Counted from the stretch's first letter, positions 50,976 through 60,239 are shown. The stretch is DNA of 64,000 nt from DAOVRD01 sp964521715 (GCA_964521715.1 CAZFSS010000007.1:109643-173642), one strand, 5' to 3'. Translations and numbers: made by a program. The notes: generated from the letters alone by a model not told the origin.

Positions 50976-52508
50976 GTGAATGAGTTCTGCGTCAGATGCA
51001 TCTCCGTCGTAGGACTGACTCTGATCGCCGCGCTGGCAAGCTGCGCTGAGAGTGCGACACAGCAGGCCGCCAGCGATGGGCGTCTCGGCCAAGTGCCCGG
51101 TGGGGCACGGACCCATGACAACGAGGTGACCAACATGCCGCGAGACCTGCCCCCGCTCAGGGCGAGCGAGAACGGCCGCTTCCTCGTCACAGCCGACGGA
51201 AAGCCGTTCTTCTGGCTGGCGGACACCGCCTGGTGGATCCGCCGCCTGCCACCCGATGACGTTGAGCTGTATCTGGCGCACCGCGCCCGCCAGGGGTTCA
51301 ACGTCATCCAAGTCCATCCTGGCTACGACGAGGCCGACTACGCCGGCAACCGACCGTTCCTCGAGGACGATCCGGCCCGGCCCGATGAGGCTTTCTGGCG
51401 CAACATGGATGCCGTCGTCACCACGGCCCGCGACCACGGGCTTTACACCGCGCTGGTCCCAATGTGGGGTCAGGAATATGGGAAGGCCTTCGGCACCGAT
51501 GCGGCGAGCGCCCAGCGTTTTGGCCAGTGGATTGCCCGGCGCTACCTGGGGCTGAGCCACGTCCTGTGGATCGTCAGCGGCGAGTACGATGCCATCAACG
51601 GTTTCCGCCTGCCCATCAGCGCTGAGCAGAAGGCCGTACTGAACGCCATGGCAGAGGGGCTTCGCGATGTCCACAAGGGAACGCAGCTGATGACAATCCA
51701 TCCCGGAGCGGCCCGCACCTCGGCCGGCGACTTCCATCAGGAGCCGTGGCTGAGCTTCGACATGCTCCAGTCAGGCCACGTCATAGACGCCGAAGCCTAC
51801 GGCATGGCCGAGAACCACACGCTGATCGCCCAGGCGCTCGCGCTGTCCCCACCCAAGCCCGTCCTCGACGGTGAACCCATCTATGAGGACACGCCGGACG
51901 GCATCTGGGTGCACAGAGACGTGAGCCGGCCTCGCGCCGATGGGCCTGCCGTCAGGCGAAAGGCCTACTGGGCCGTCTTCGCAGGCGCGTGCGGGCACAC
52001 GTACGGCCACAACGACGTGTACGGGTTCTTCGAGCCGGCCTTCCCCGGGCAGGTCCAGGCCCTTCCGCAAGGTCCCGGGCAGCGCGGCAGCTGGCGGACT
52101 TCCCTGGACGCAGAAGGGGCGAGCCAGATCAAGTACCTGCGCTTCCTCATTGAGTCTCGCCCGTCCCCGGACCGCATTCCCGATCAGTCGCTGGTGGCGG
52201 GCGACCCGGGCAAGGGCCTGGACTATGTGGCCTCCACCCGGGCTGTTGACGGTAGCTGGGCAATGCTCTACTTGCCCCGCGGAAAGCCTGTCAAAGCCGT
52301 GCTCAGCAAGCTGACCGGGGACCGCGTCCGGGCCTGGTGGTTCGACCCGCGCAGTGGTTCTGTCACACCAGGCGGCGAGTACGAGCCGCACGGAGAGCGG
52401 GAGTTCACACCGCCCAGCAGCGCCGACGGCCGGGACTGGGTGCTGATGTTAGACGATGCAGCGAAGGGCTACCCGCCACCGACTGCAGGCAGCGACAGCC
52501 GGCGATGA
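50976..52508 (+). CDS. DUF4038 apiosidase-like lipoprotein with collagen-binding-like C-terminus
   Basis: A 510-residue glycosidase-like lipoprotein. The start GTG at 50976 (GGGGA upstream) gives a signal peptide with lipobox LASC near residue 22, so Lgt and LspA would process it. The DUF4038 (GH140-like) barrel shows FFWLADTAWWIRRLPPDDVE, QGFNVIQVHPGY, ILWIVSGEYD-like VLWIVSGEYDAING and PVLDGEPIYED. The C-terminal 90 residues (MLYLPRGKPVKAVLSKLTGD, AWWFDPRSGS, DWVLMLDD) match the domain usually called putative collagen-binding. Known DUF4038 enzymes act on apiose in pectin. It lies 73 bp after the GHL gene. Confidence 0.85.
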   Translation: MNEFCVRCISVVGLTLIAALASCAESATQQAASDGRLGQVPGGARTHDNEVTNMPRDLPPLRASENGRFLVTADGKPFFWLADTAWWIRRLPPDDVELYLAHRARQGFNVIQVHPGYDEADYAGNRPFLEDDPARPDEAFWRNMDAVVTTARDHGLYTALVPMWGQEYGKAFGTDAASAQRFGQWIARRYLGLSHVLWIVSGEYDAINGFRLPISAEQKAVLNAMAEGLRDVHKGTQLMTIHPGAARTSAGDFHQEPWLSFDMLQSGHVIDAEAYGMAENHTLIAQALALSPPKPVLDGEPIYEDTPDGIWVHRDVSRPRADGPAVRRKAYWAVFAGACGHTYGHNDVYGFFEPAFPGQVQALPQGPGQRGSWRTSLDAEGASQIKYLRFLIESRPSPDRIPDQSLVAGDPGKGLDYVASTRAVDGSWAMLYLPRGKPVKAVLSKLTGDRVRAWWFDPRSGSVTPGGEYEPHGEREFTPPSSADGRDWVLMLDDAAKGYPPPTAGSDSRR

Positions 52509-53292
52509 AAGCGTTCGCCATCGGATTGATGTTCGCCGGGGCCGCACCGTGGACGGCTCGGCGACGCTCCATGCCTACTCCGCCGACACTGCTCTGCTGA
52601 AGTCCGCCGTACGGCGGAGAGCAGAGAGCGGCGTCGGCTGCGAAGGCCGGGAGCTATGGCGACGGAGCGTGGAAGCTCCCCGCCCACAAGCCCGCCTGCC
52701 CTGAGCAGAGCCGAAGGGATAACCTTTACCCGCCTCTGGCGGGACTGGTTGGAATGCGTCGTCGGCTGCGCCGCGGCCGCTTCCATCCAGGGCGTCGAGC
52801 GCATCGGCGCTGCCGTCCAGCCGCAAGGCGAGCTGAAACGCCTCAAGCTATCCGAATTCCAGCGCAGGAAACGATGAGCGAGCATTCAGAAGCCTCGCCC
52901 GTAATGGGATGCCGGATTGAGACGGGTGGTTTCCGGATTTGCCATGGTGGCGATTGCACAGGGCTGCAGCGTTGGCATTGCTTCTTCTCCCCCTTCCTGG
53001 CGGGCGTGACTGTCGACGTGGTTTGGAACCGTAGCGACAGGATGCATCAGGCGTTAGGAAGCGGAGCGGGAATCCCGCCAAGCGGCTGCGGGTTATATGC
53101 CCGTACATTCCCCAGGACGCTGTTCCTCTGTTGCGTGGAGTGGCGGCGTTAAGAGGCTTGTCTGAGACCATGGTTTTCACGCTCTGGAAGGCCGGGGACC
53201 TTCTCGGTGGCAATCCGGCTCTCGGCGCGCTTGAGAGGAGGCCAGTTGCCGGAGCGGGCTTCACGCACGGCTTGTCAGGGCTTTACCAGTTG
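52509..53292. other. Gap carrying repeat copy B, no convincing gene
   Basis: Nearly 800 bp between the DUF4038 gene and the split chromate transporter. Repeat copy B sits at 52573-52647. Short frames such as 52656-52877 share the MATERG-coding repeat flank with copy A and are repeat-derived. The rest shows nothing recognised. Confidence 0.45.
52573..52647 (+). repeat. Dispersed hairpin repeat, copy B (75-bp type)
   Basis: GCCTACTCCGCCGACACTGC...GCAGAGAGCGGCGTCGGCTG with CGAAGGC end; the ends pair into an imperfect stem around a CCGCCGTACGGCGG inner palindrome. Exactly as long as copy C, and its right flank (to about 52672) is shared with copy A. Confidence 0.85.
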
Positions 53293-53820
53293 TCAGAAAA
53301 CAAGGAGGCCGACCACGCCCGCTCCTGCGATCACGGCAAGGGGATGAACCTTCCCTTCGAACATCGTCAAGATCAGGAGTGCCCCGATCGCGATGGCCAA
53401 CTCAGGGAGACCGGTGACCACACCTCGCCCATACGACCAGGTTGCGAACAGCAACAGACTCAATACGCCTGCCCGGAGGCCGCGGCGCACGCGCAGGAAG
53501 TGCTGATTCGACGGCATCCGATCCCGAACGTACGACAATGCGGCGAGGATCATGATCGCCGGCAGCACCACGACCGTGCTCGCAAGCAGAGCGCCGCCGA
53601 GGCCTCCGACTTGGTAGCCCACGTACGTGGCTGCGTTAACGGCAATCGGGCCCGGCGTCATTTGTGCAATGGCCACGATCCTGGACATCTCCTCCATGGA
53701 AAGGAACTGGCGAGTCTCCACCAGCTCATGCTGGATCAAGGGCACCGTTACCAGGCCTCCCCCGTAGGCCCCGATGCCTATGATCGCAAAGCTCACCGCA
53801 AGCAACCACAGCTTCTGCAT
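53293..53820 (-). CDS. Chromate transporter, C-terminal-half subunit
   Basis: A 175-residue ChrA-family half. IGIGAYGGGLVTVPLIQHEL and IAQMTPGPIAVNAATYVGY are the signature sequences of one ChrA domain, and about six hydrophobic helices follow. Single-domain ChrA proteins are encoded as adjacent pairs in many bacteria, so this partners the gene at 53886-54509. The ATG at 53820 with AAGGAG ten bases upstream is chosen over the TTG at 53841. ChrA proteins export chromate; sulfate-related roles are not excluded. Confidence 0.88.
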   Translation of the reverse strand: MQKLWLLAVSFAIIGIGAYGGGLVTVPLIQHELVETRQFLSMEEMSRIVAIAQMTPGPIAVNAATYVGYQVGGLGGALLASTVVVLPAIMILAALSYVRDRMPSNQHFLRVRRGLRAGVLSLLLFATWSYGRGVVTGLPELAIAIGALLILTMFEGKVHPLAVIAGAGVVGLLVF

Positions 53821-53885
53821 CCTGCCGTTTCTCCTTTTCAAGCTGAGGCAACCATATAGCCACGCAGGGAGCGGGGGCGAACCGT

Positions 53886-54509
53886 CTATTCGTACTCCTT
53901 ACCGTCGTCCACATCCGTCGCATCGTACGGCGTCATCCGCTCGCGCATCATCACGTATCCCAACACGGCGGCGGCGGCGACCGCCCACACGGGGTGCACT
54001 CCCATACCTACGATGAACAGCCCTAGCCCACACACGGCGGCGTTCTGCCAATGGCGCCGAAGCCTCCGCGCAAACGCAAAGGCGGCGAATGCGATCTGAC
54101 CGGCCACCGCAACGGCACACCCCTTCAGAAATGCCGCAACTGTCGGATGGTCGAAATGCGGGGCGGCAAACCGGACGATCAACAGGATCACCAGAACGGA
54201 AGGGCACATTGTGCCCACCGCTGCGGTTATAGCCCCGGGCAGGCCACGCAAGCGCCGCCCTTCCAAGAAAGCGAGATTCACGGCAACGGCCCCGGGAACC
54301 GCTGTCGCGACTGACAACGTATTGACGAACTCCTTGTCGGTGAGCCATCCCCGTTTCAGCACAAGCTCGTGCCTCAACACAGTGGCCATCGCAAAGCCCC
54401 CACCGAAAGCCATAAGGCCAATGCGGAAAAACGTACAGAACAAGCCGATGCAGGACACATCCTTTGCCGCCTTGGAGGAAGATGGGCAATTGCGCTCCGA
54501 TTGGTTCAC
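53886..54509 (-). CDS. Chromate transporter, N-terminal-half subunit
   Basis: A 207-residue ChrA-family half. RIGLMAFGGGFAMATVLRHE with LVLKRGWLTDKEFVNTLSV, ATAVPGAVAVNLAFLEGRRL and six hydrophobic helices match the other ChrA domain. The GTG at 54509 shares bases with the stop of the upstream small gene (GTGA), indicating coupled translation; the longer frame from 54620 overlaps that gene. The partner half follows 65 bp downstream, so three genes form one cluster. Confidence 0.88.
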   Translation of the reverse strand: MNQSERNCPSSSKAAKDVSCIGLFCTFFRIGLMAFGGGFAMATVLRHELVLKRGWLTDKEFVNTLSVATAVPGAVAVNLAFLEGRRLRGLPGAITAAVGTMCPSVLVILLIVRFAAPHFDHPTVAAFLKGCAVAVAGQIAFAAFAFARRLRRHWQNAAVCGLGLFIVGMGVHPVWAVAAAAVLGYVMMRERMTPYDATDVDDGKEYE

Positions 54510-54787
54510 TTGTCGTCCCCACCTTCCACAGAGAGACACCGGCTCTTCATGGACTCGAGCAACGCGAGGGCATCCCCCTCGAACAGGGGCGGCCGGAAGA
54601 GTCCGATGTCCGCAGCCCATCCCCCATGCTTCAACGTGTCGTCGTACATCTCTTGTGCGATTCGCTCAACTATTTCGGACACGGTACGGGGCTCTTCGCT
54701 TTGGACGATCCTGCAGACGAGCCGCTCCAGATCGGTCCGGGCCTGGCGGGCATCCTTGAGCCTTACAGTCGCCTTCCGAGAGAGCAT
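54506..54787 (-). CDS. Small protein of unknown function upstream of the chromate transporter pair
   Basis: A 93-residue soluble protein I do not recognise. The ATG at 54787 has GGAG eight bases upstream. The first 55 residues are probably helical (RKATVRLKDARQARTDLERL, VSEIVERIAQEMYDDTLKHG) and the second part contains GWAADIGLFRPPLFEGDALA. It overlaps the transporter's N-terminal gene by 4 bp, so it is likely a functional partner or regulator. The frame is open to 55075, but no start or motif supports that extension. Confidence 0.55.
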   Translation of the reverse strand: MLSRKATVRLKDARQARTDLERLVCRIVQSEEPRTVSEIVERIAQEMYDDTLKHGGWAADIGLFRPPLFEGDALALLESMKSRCLSVEGGDDK

Positions 54788-55623
54788 CTCTTGTCTCCAT
54801 CCCGTCGTATAGATCCAGATTACGCCTGAGCCACGAGGGCAGGTTGCTTCCGAAAGTCGTCTCAGGACAGGGAGCAAGCAAGAGTGCTTGGTTCGTCCAT
54901 GCCGACAAGGATAGAGGATGGCGCCTACACCGTCAAGGAACGCTTCAGGACTAACGCTCAGGAACTCGACGCCATCTGCCAGCGCCTTCTCAGCGAGTAA
55001 GTTCTGGTGCAGGAAGCGTCCGAACCCCTTTTGCGCTACCTCGGCCCACGGCCATGATGGAGGGTGACAGCACAAGTGGGCGACAGTTCGGCGGCTGATC
55101 CGCCTGCGTCCCGCGACGGCGGGACTATGGCGGACACGTCACGGCCGGGCCGACCCACCTTCGCTGGCCATAGGCCAGCTACGGCGGGCGAGAGAGCCGA
55201 GGAAACCAACGGGCCGTGCAGGGGCCTGCACCCTCCGCGCGGCCCGTGACCTCTTGGGCTGGACATCCCGGCTTCGCCCACGCCGTCCGGCTGCCAATAG
55301 GTGGCAGCAGCCGACTACAGAAGTGCACATTCAGCAAGGACCCCGGAGGGAATCTCTCGCGGAAGCACGTGCGGTGCACGAGGTCCACACGGACGCGACA
55401 ATCCCGTCACAGGATGACAGGCATTGACAGCGGCAGGCCGGGCAGCTATCCTCCCGTGCACATGCGGCTGCTGCGAAGACGCAGGAGGCCGGCATGGTTG
55501 AGATCAAGCCTATGGATGAAGGCTGCTTGCATCTTGTGTGCCTGCACGGAGGGCCGGTGGACGCGCCCGGGCGGCAATCGGCACTTCGCTCTGGACGTGT
55601 GAACCCGTGAAGGAGGGATGGAT
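54788..55623. other. Gap between chromate cluster and xylose-isomerase-like gene
   Basis: About 830 bp of divergent upstream DNA. A short plus-strand frame ends at 54997-55000 (MPTRIEDGAYTVKERFRTNA...) and reads like protein but has no supported start; it could be the tail of a deleted gene. The remainder shows no recognisable gene or repeat. Confidence 0.4.
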
Positions 55624-56655
55624 ATGGCTGGCCAGTTCCGGTTTTCCTTCGGACCGTGGAACATCCACGAGGGCGCAGACCCGTTCGGGCCGCCCGTGCG
55701 CAACCCCATCAAGTTCGCTGAGAAACTCAAGCTCTACAAGGGATTGGGCTTCGACGGGGTTCAGTTCCATGACGACGATGCCGTGCCCGACCTGGAGGGA
55801 CTCACGCCCAAGCAGACCGTGGCGAAGGCAGGGCAAGTCAGAAAGGTCCTGGAGGGCGAAGGGCTCACAGCCGAGTTCGTGGCGCCGCGCCTGTGGGAGG
55901 ACCCGCGCGGCGTGGACGGTGCTTACACCTCGAACGACCCCGAGTGCCGGCAGTGGGCTCGGCAGCGCAGCCGCCTGGCCGCCGACATCGCAGAGGCGCT
56001 GGGCACGAAGCTGATCGTCCTCTGGCTCGCCCGCGAGGGCACTTACATGCGCGAGGCCAAGGACAGCAAGCTGGCCGTCGAGCGCATCGTCGAGGCGATC
56101 AACGACATCCTTGCTCACGATCCAGAGGTCCGAATCGCCATTGAGCCCAAACCCAATGAGCCGATGGACCACGCCTACATCCCGACCACGGGCCATGCGA
56201 TCGGCCTCTGCCTGAAGTGCAGCGACCCGGACCGCGTCGGCGTGAACATCGAGAGCGCACACGCCATCCTCGCGGGGCTCGACCCGTCGGACGAGATGGG
56301 CTATGCGCTTGCCTTCGGCAAGCTGTTCACGGTCCACCTGAACGACCAGAACGGCCTCAAGTTCGACCAGGACAAGCCGTTCGGCTCCGTGGACCTGCGG
56401 CGGGCGTTCAACGAGGTGCGCATCCTGGAGGCGCACGACTACGGTGCGGACGGCGAGTTCGTCGGACTCGACGTGAAAGCCGTGCGCACCCAGAAGCAGG
56501 GCCAGGCGACCAAGCACCTGGCGAACAGCCGCGGTGTGTTCCTGCGGCTGTTGGACCTGGTGCGCAGCCTCGACACCGACCGGATCGAGGAGCTGATCGC
56601 CCGACGCGACTACGAAGAGCTGGACATGCTCATCATGGGCCACCTTCTCGCCTGA
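55624..56655 (+). CDS. Xylose isomerase-like TIM-barrel protein
   Basis: A 343-residue sugar isomerase of the XylA family. FGPWNIHEGADPFGPP is the N-terminal segment with the first catalytic region, KLIVLWLAREGTYM, RIAIEPKPNEPMDHAYIPTT (metal Glu and proton-shuttle Lys) and FTVHLNDQNGLKFDQDKPFG (His/Asp ligands) follow, as in short actinobacterial-type xylose isomerases. It is 40-50 residues shorter than these. The ATG at 55624 lies seven bases after AAGGAGG; the ATG at 55618 is too close to that site. The amidohydrolase gene follows 44 bp downstream. The real substrate may be another aldose. Confidence 0.85.
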   Translation: MAGQFRFSFGPWNIHEGADPFGPPVRNPIKFAEKLKLYKGLGFDGVQFHDDDAVPDLEGLTPKQTVAKAGQVRKVLEGEGLTAEFVAPRLWEDPRGVDGAYTSNDPECRQWARQRSRLAADIAEALGTKLIVLWLAREGTYMREAKDSKLAVERIVEAINDILAHDPEVRIAIEPKPNEPMDHAYIPTTGHAIGLCLKCSDPDRVGVNIESAHAILAGLDPSDEMGYALAFGKLFTVHLNDQNGLKFDQDKPFGSVDLRRAFNEVRILEAHDYGADGEFVGLDVKAVRTQKQGQATKHLANSRGVFLRLLDLVRSLDTDRIEELIARRDYEELDMLIMGHLLA

Positions 56656-56698
56656 TCGGCCGGCGGGGAGCGGTTCTGCAGCGACGGGAGGGCAAACG

Positions 56699-58300
56699 AT
56701 GGAGCACGGACCGCATTTCTTCGACGCGCACTGCGTGCTCGGGCCGCACATTCGTTGGCAGCCGCCGATGCCGACGACAGTCCCTGAGCTGCTGGGCGTC
56801 ATGGACCGCTTCGGCATCGGGCAAGCGCTCGTCAGCGACAGCCTGGCCCGGTCCGCCGACGCTGCCATGGGCAATCGCGCCGTCGTGGAGGCGGTTGCCG
56901 ACGAGCCGCGGCTGGTCCCGGCGTGGGTGCTGCTGCCTACGGCGACCGGCGAGACGCCCGCTCCCGGCAGAGTGGTCGAGCAGATGCGGCAGGCCGGCGT
57001 GCGGGCCGCCTTCCTCTGCCCGAGGACCTACGGGCACGGGCTCGAGGACTGGGAGGTGGACGACCTGGTGGCCCCGCTCGCGGAGGCAGGCGTCCCCCTC
57101 TTCCTGGACCCCGAGCGCGGCGTGCCGGGCTGGGGCGATGGCGGCGAGAATGACTCCATGGACGTGGACGCGGCCGTCCGCCTCGCGCAGCGCCACCCAC
57201 GACTGCCGGTCGTGATGACGGCGTTCCGCTTCCGCCAGCAGCACCGGCGCGTGTGCCAGGCGATGCAGGCCACCCCGAACCTCTACATGGAACTGTCGGG
57301 CTGGTGGTTCTACAAGAACGTAGAGCTACTGGTCGACGTGGCCGGCCCCGAGCGGCTGCTTTTCGGCACGCGGCTGCCCCTCCACGACCCGGCCGCGACG
57401 AAGGCGACCGTGCAGTATGCCGACGTAGGGACGGACGCGCTGGAGCTGATCGCCGGGGGCAACCTGCGGCGGCTGCTCTCCTGGGCGGGCGCCCTGCCGG
57501 AGGTCGGCCCTGAGGCGAACGAGCCGGACAAGGGCCGGGAGCTGTACCGTCTCGCCATGGCGGGGACGGCCCTGCCTGCCGCGACCATAGCCGACTGCCA
57601 CGGCCACATGGGCCGCTCGAGCACCTACCACGTGCACGAATGGGAGCCCGATCAGCTCGTGCGCGAGATGGACCGGCTTGGCGTCGAGATGGTCTGTGCC
57701 TTCTCGTTCGGCGGAGGAGGGCGCGACTGCGAGGCAAACGATCGCGTCATCGAGGCCCAACGCCGTCACCCCGACCGCCTGGTCGGCTTCGCCTTTGCGG
57801 ACGTGCGCCGCACGCCAGGGGAGTACGAGGCCGAGCTGCGCCGCTGCATCGCTGCCGGCCTGCGGGGCATCAAGAGCTACACGACCGACAAGACACTGCT
57901 TCAGGTCGCCTGCCGCATTGCGCACGAGGAGCGGCTGCTCGTCGTGGACCACCACTGGGGTCCGCCGGAGAACCTGCTAGAGCTGGCGCGCGCCTACCCC
58001 GGCGCCGTGCTCATCACAGGCCACACCGACACGGGCTACGCCGACGTCTTCCGCGAGGTGGACAACGTCTACATGGGCACGTGCCCGCTGATCCGGTTCG
58101 GCGCAACGGAGTGGTACGTCAAGGCCTACGGCGCGGACCGTCTGCTCTTCGGTTCCGACATGAGCGACCTGCCGCACGCATGGGGCTTCGGGCCGATCCT
58201 CTACGCCGACATCAGCGACGGCGACAAGCGGGCGATCCTGGGCGGGAACCTGCGCCGGCTGCTCCGGACCCACTCGCGGCCCCGGTCGTGCCCGGGGTGA
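56699..58300 (+). CDS. Tandem amidohydrolase (amidohydrolase_2) protein
   Basis: A 533-residue protein made of two similar amidohydrolase_2 barrels, about 1-265 and 295-530, each ending GNLRRLL. The second has the metal motif IADCHGHMG, then VVDHHWGPP, LITGHTDTGY and RLLFGSDMSDL, a complete site. In the first, DAHCVLG keeps only one His, VVMTAFRFR lacks the His, and RLLFGTRLPL has no Asp, so it is probably inactive. Metal hydrolases of this family act on lactones, decarboxylations and amides. The gene follows the isomerase-like gene (44 bp) and is likely co-transcribed, suggesting sugar-lactone or sugar-acid metabolism. Confidence 0.83.
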   Translation: MEHGPHFFDAHCVLGPHIRWQPPMPTTVPELLGVMDRFGIGQALVSDSLARSADAAMGNRAVVEAVADEPRLVPAWVLLPTATGETPAPGRVVEQMRQAGVRAAFLCPRTYGHGLEDWEVDDLVAPLAEAGVPLFLDPERGVPGWGDGGENDSMDVDAAVRLAQRHPRLPVVMTAFRFRQQHRRVCQAMQATPNLYMELSGWWFYKNVELLVDVAGPERLLFGTRLPLHDPAATKATVQYADVGTDALELIAGGNLRRLLSWAGALPEVGPEANEPDKGRELYRLAMAGTALPAATIADCHGHMGRSSTYHVHEWEPDQLVREMDRLGVEMVCAFSFGGGGRDCEANDRVIEAQRRHPDRLVGFAFADVRRTPGEYEAELRRCIAAGLRGIKSYTTDKTLLQVACRIAHEERLLVVDHHWGPPENLLELARAYPGAVLITGHTDTGYADVFREVDNVYMGTCPLIRFGATEWYVKAYGADRLLFGSDMSDLPHAWGFGPILYADISDGDKRAILGGNLRRLLRTHSRPRSCPG

Positions 58301-58393
58301 GAGCAGCGCGCGCCCGGACTGCGCGATGCAGGTGCGACTCCGTCAGCCGAACACGCGGCCCCGGCCGCCGTTGGACGGACAGGCCCCCCGCCC

Positions 58394-59104
58394 CTACAGC
58401 CCAAGCTTGACCGCCACGCCGCACCCCAGCACCACGAGCCCCGCCAGCGCATGGCTGTACCTGGCCAGCGAGTGAATCGGCAGCCGGCTGAGTCCCGTCG
58501 CCGACAGCAGCACAATCGTCAGCATCGTCCCGATGGTCACGAGCCCGAACGTGCAGGACACGACGAACACGCCCAAGACGCTGTGCTCCGCCGCAGGGTA
58601 CATCACCAGAGGGATCAGGGGCTCACAAGGGCCGAACACGAAGATCGTGAACAGGACCCACGGCGTCAGGTTCACGGCACCCGCGCCATCATGCACGTGG
58701 ACGTGCTCGCCGCCGTGATCGTGCTCATGAGCGTGGCTGACGGCTTCGGCGTGCTGGTGCCGGTGCTCGTGCGTCTTACCCCTCCATGCCCGGCGCACGC
58801 CCCACGCCATGTAGACGAGCCCGAACGCGATCAGGGCCCACGCCGCAAGGTCGCCCCGGAACGCCTCGACGGCCTTCAGGCCCGCCACCGCCAGCCCCAG
58901 CGCGATGCCGATCATCCCGAGCAGGACGGAGCTGCCCACGTGGCCGATCCCGCACAGCGTGGTCACCACGGCCGTCTTGAGCGAAGACCATTGCCGCGCC
59001 CGGGACATCACGATGAAGGGCAGGTAGTGGTCCGGTCCGAGCAGCGTGTGCAAGAACCCGATGCTCGCGGCCGTAATCGTCAGAGGCACCAGCGCTGTCT
59101 GCAT
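58394..59104 (-). CDS. Metal transporter-like membrane protein with His-rich loop (UreH/NicO or TauE/SafE type)
   Basis: A 236-residue membrane protein with about six hydrophobic helices. The first contains FLHTLLGPDHYLPFIVMSRA, a variant of the HxxxxDH-type motif of NicO/UreH transporters. The loop at about 112-140 is His-rich (KTHEHRHQHAEAVSHAHEHD then HGGEHVHVHD), as in nickel, cobalt and zinc transporters. FGPCEPLIPLVMYPA precedes the fourth helix. The ATG at 59104 is chosen. It faces away from its neighbours. The metal is unknown, and databases may label it TauE/SafE. Confidence 0.72.
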   Translation of the reverse strand: MQTALVPLTITAASIGFLHTLLGPDHYLPFIVMSRARQWSSLKTAVVTTLCGIGHVGSSVLLGMIGIALGLAVAGLKAVEAFRGDLAAWALIAFGLVYMAWGVRRAWRGKTHEHRHQHAEAVSHAHEHDHGGEHVHVHDGAGAVNLTPWVLFTIFVFGPCEPLIPLVMYPAAEHSVLGVFVVSCTFGLVTIGTMLTIVLLSATGLSRLPIHSLARYSHALAGLVVLGCGVAVKLGL

Positions 59105-59361
59105 TCACCACACCTCCGCAGATGGTCCGTCCTGTGCCCGAAGAGCGGGCCCCAGTCCCGCGATTCTACGGGTTTCCGGCCTGGCACGCAACGGAGTGCC
59201 GGATCGCCCTGGCGGGCCTTGAGCTCCGCCCTTTCGCTTGACGTGGCGCGCACGGGTGGTACAGTCAAGTGAGAACGATCGATGAGATGGCCGCATCAAG
59301 CCGCTCGGGTGATCGCTGCACGGTTGCGTCCAGCGAGGGACGCGAAGGAAGGAGGCCGGTC

Positions 59362-60015
59362 ATGAAGGGTGCGGGGGTGTTCGTGGGTGCCGTTGCGAGC
59401 GTGGTCCTTGCGGTACTGCTGCTCGGGTACGTGGCGGCCCGACACGGTGCGTCCGCCCAGGAGGGCGCGGCTGTGCAGGCACCCGCCCAGGAGCAGGTCC
59501 CTGCCTGCGACGTGCTCATTGTGTGGAACGCGGGCGCGCCGGATGCCCCGCCCCTGCCGGCGGTGGAGGCCGGGTCCGTGGACGCCGTGACGCAGGCCAC
59601 AGCCGAGGCCGGGAACATCAAGGAGATAGCCGAGAAGCTGGGCAAGGAGCTGGAGGCGAAGGGGCTCTCCGTGCTGCTGATCCCCGCCGACAAGTGCCGC
59701 GACCCCAGGGTGATCATGGGCGCGAAGGCGCTCGTCCTGGGCTGCCCCGACTACTTCGGCCTGCCGCCGTGGCAGATGGTGCGGTTCTTCGACGAGACGC
59801 TGTACCGGATCTTCCGCGCGCAGGTGCGGCTGGATGGCCACGTGGTCACTGCCTTCGCGACGACGGACCGGTGTCTGGGCGTGCTGCAGGGCGTCCTTGG
59901 GACGACGCGGGGCAAGGCAGTCGCCGGGGCCGTCATCACCCCCCGCGGCACGTCGGCGGAGGACCGGGACGCTTTGGTCAAGCAATTGGCGGAGCGAATA
60001 GCTGGCGGCCTGTGA
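59362..60015 (+). CDS. Membrane-anchored or exported flavodoxin-like protein
   Basis: A 217-residue protein. An N-terminal hydrophobic helix, VFVGAVASVVLAVLLLGYVA, is a signal anchor or signal peptide ending near AASAQEG. The soluble domain (about 65-215) looks like a flavodoxin fold: CDVLIVWNAG start, GLSVLLIPADKCRD, KALVLGCPDYFGLPPWQMVR (segment usually near the flavin ring) and a C-terminal ALVKQLAERIAGG helix. The canonical TGNTxxxA FMN loop is missing. The ATG at 59362 has AAGGAAGGAGG upstream. Not assigned to a characterised family. Confidence 0.65.
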   Translation: MKGAGVFVGAVASVVLAVLLLGYVAARHGASAQEGAAVQAPAQEQVPACDVLIVWNAGAPDAPPLPAVEAGSVDAVTQATAEAGNIKEIAEKLGKELEAKGLSVLLIPADKCRDPRVIMGAKALVLGCPDYFGLPPWQMVRFFDETLYRIFRAQVRLDGHVVTAFATTDRCLGVLQGVLGTTRGKAVAGAVITPRGTSAEDRDALVKQLAERIAGGL

Positions 60016-60083
60016 GGGGGCTCGTGATCGCTGTTGCGGGGCTCGCGTCAGCGGAGGGGCGGGCAGGTTGTGCGCCTGCCCGC

Positions 60084-60239
60084 CTAGTGGTCTCTTCAAC
60101 GAACAACCTTGCGTTCTGCAGCCCGTGTCTTGTGCGGACTGATACGTAGGGGCACGGCGCGCCGTGCCCCTACAGGGTCGCGGGCGCTATCGAGCAGTGG
60201 CTGCGAAAATGCAAGGCGACTTCCTTAGCAGCCCACTAG
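60084..60239. mobile_element. 156-bp palindromic element, copy 2
   Basis: CTAGTGG at the left and CCACTAG at the right are exact inverted copies. CCTTGCGTTCTGCAGCC and GTGGCTGCGAAAATGCAAGG form the next pair of inverted arms, and the perfect 28-bp palindrome lies in the centre (60147-60174). Exactly the same length as the copy at 39238-39393, with point differences only. No coding capacity. Confidence 0.85.

Noticed and set aside
54899..55000. Short plus-strand frame (about 33 codons) ending near 55000
   Set aside because: Reads like protein but has no ribosome site or match; may be debris, so it is mentioned only in the gap entry.
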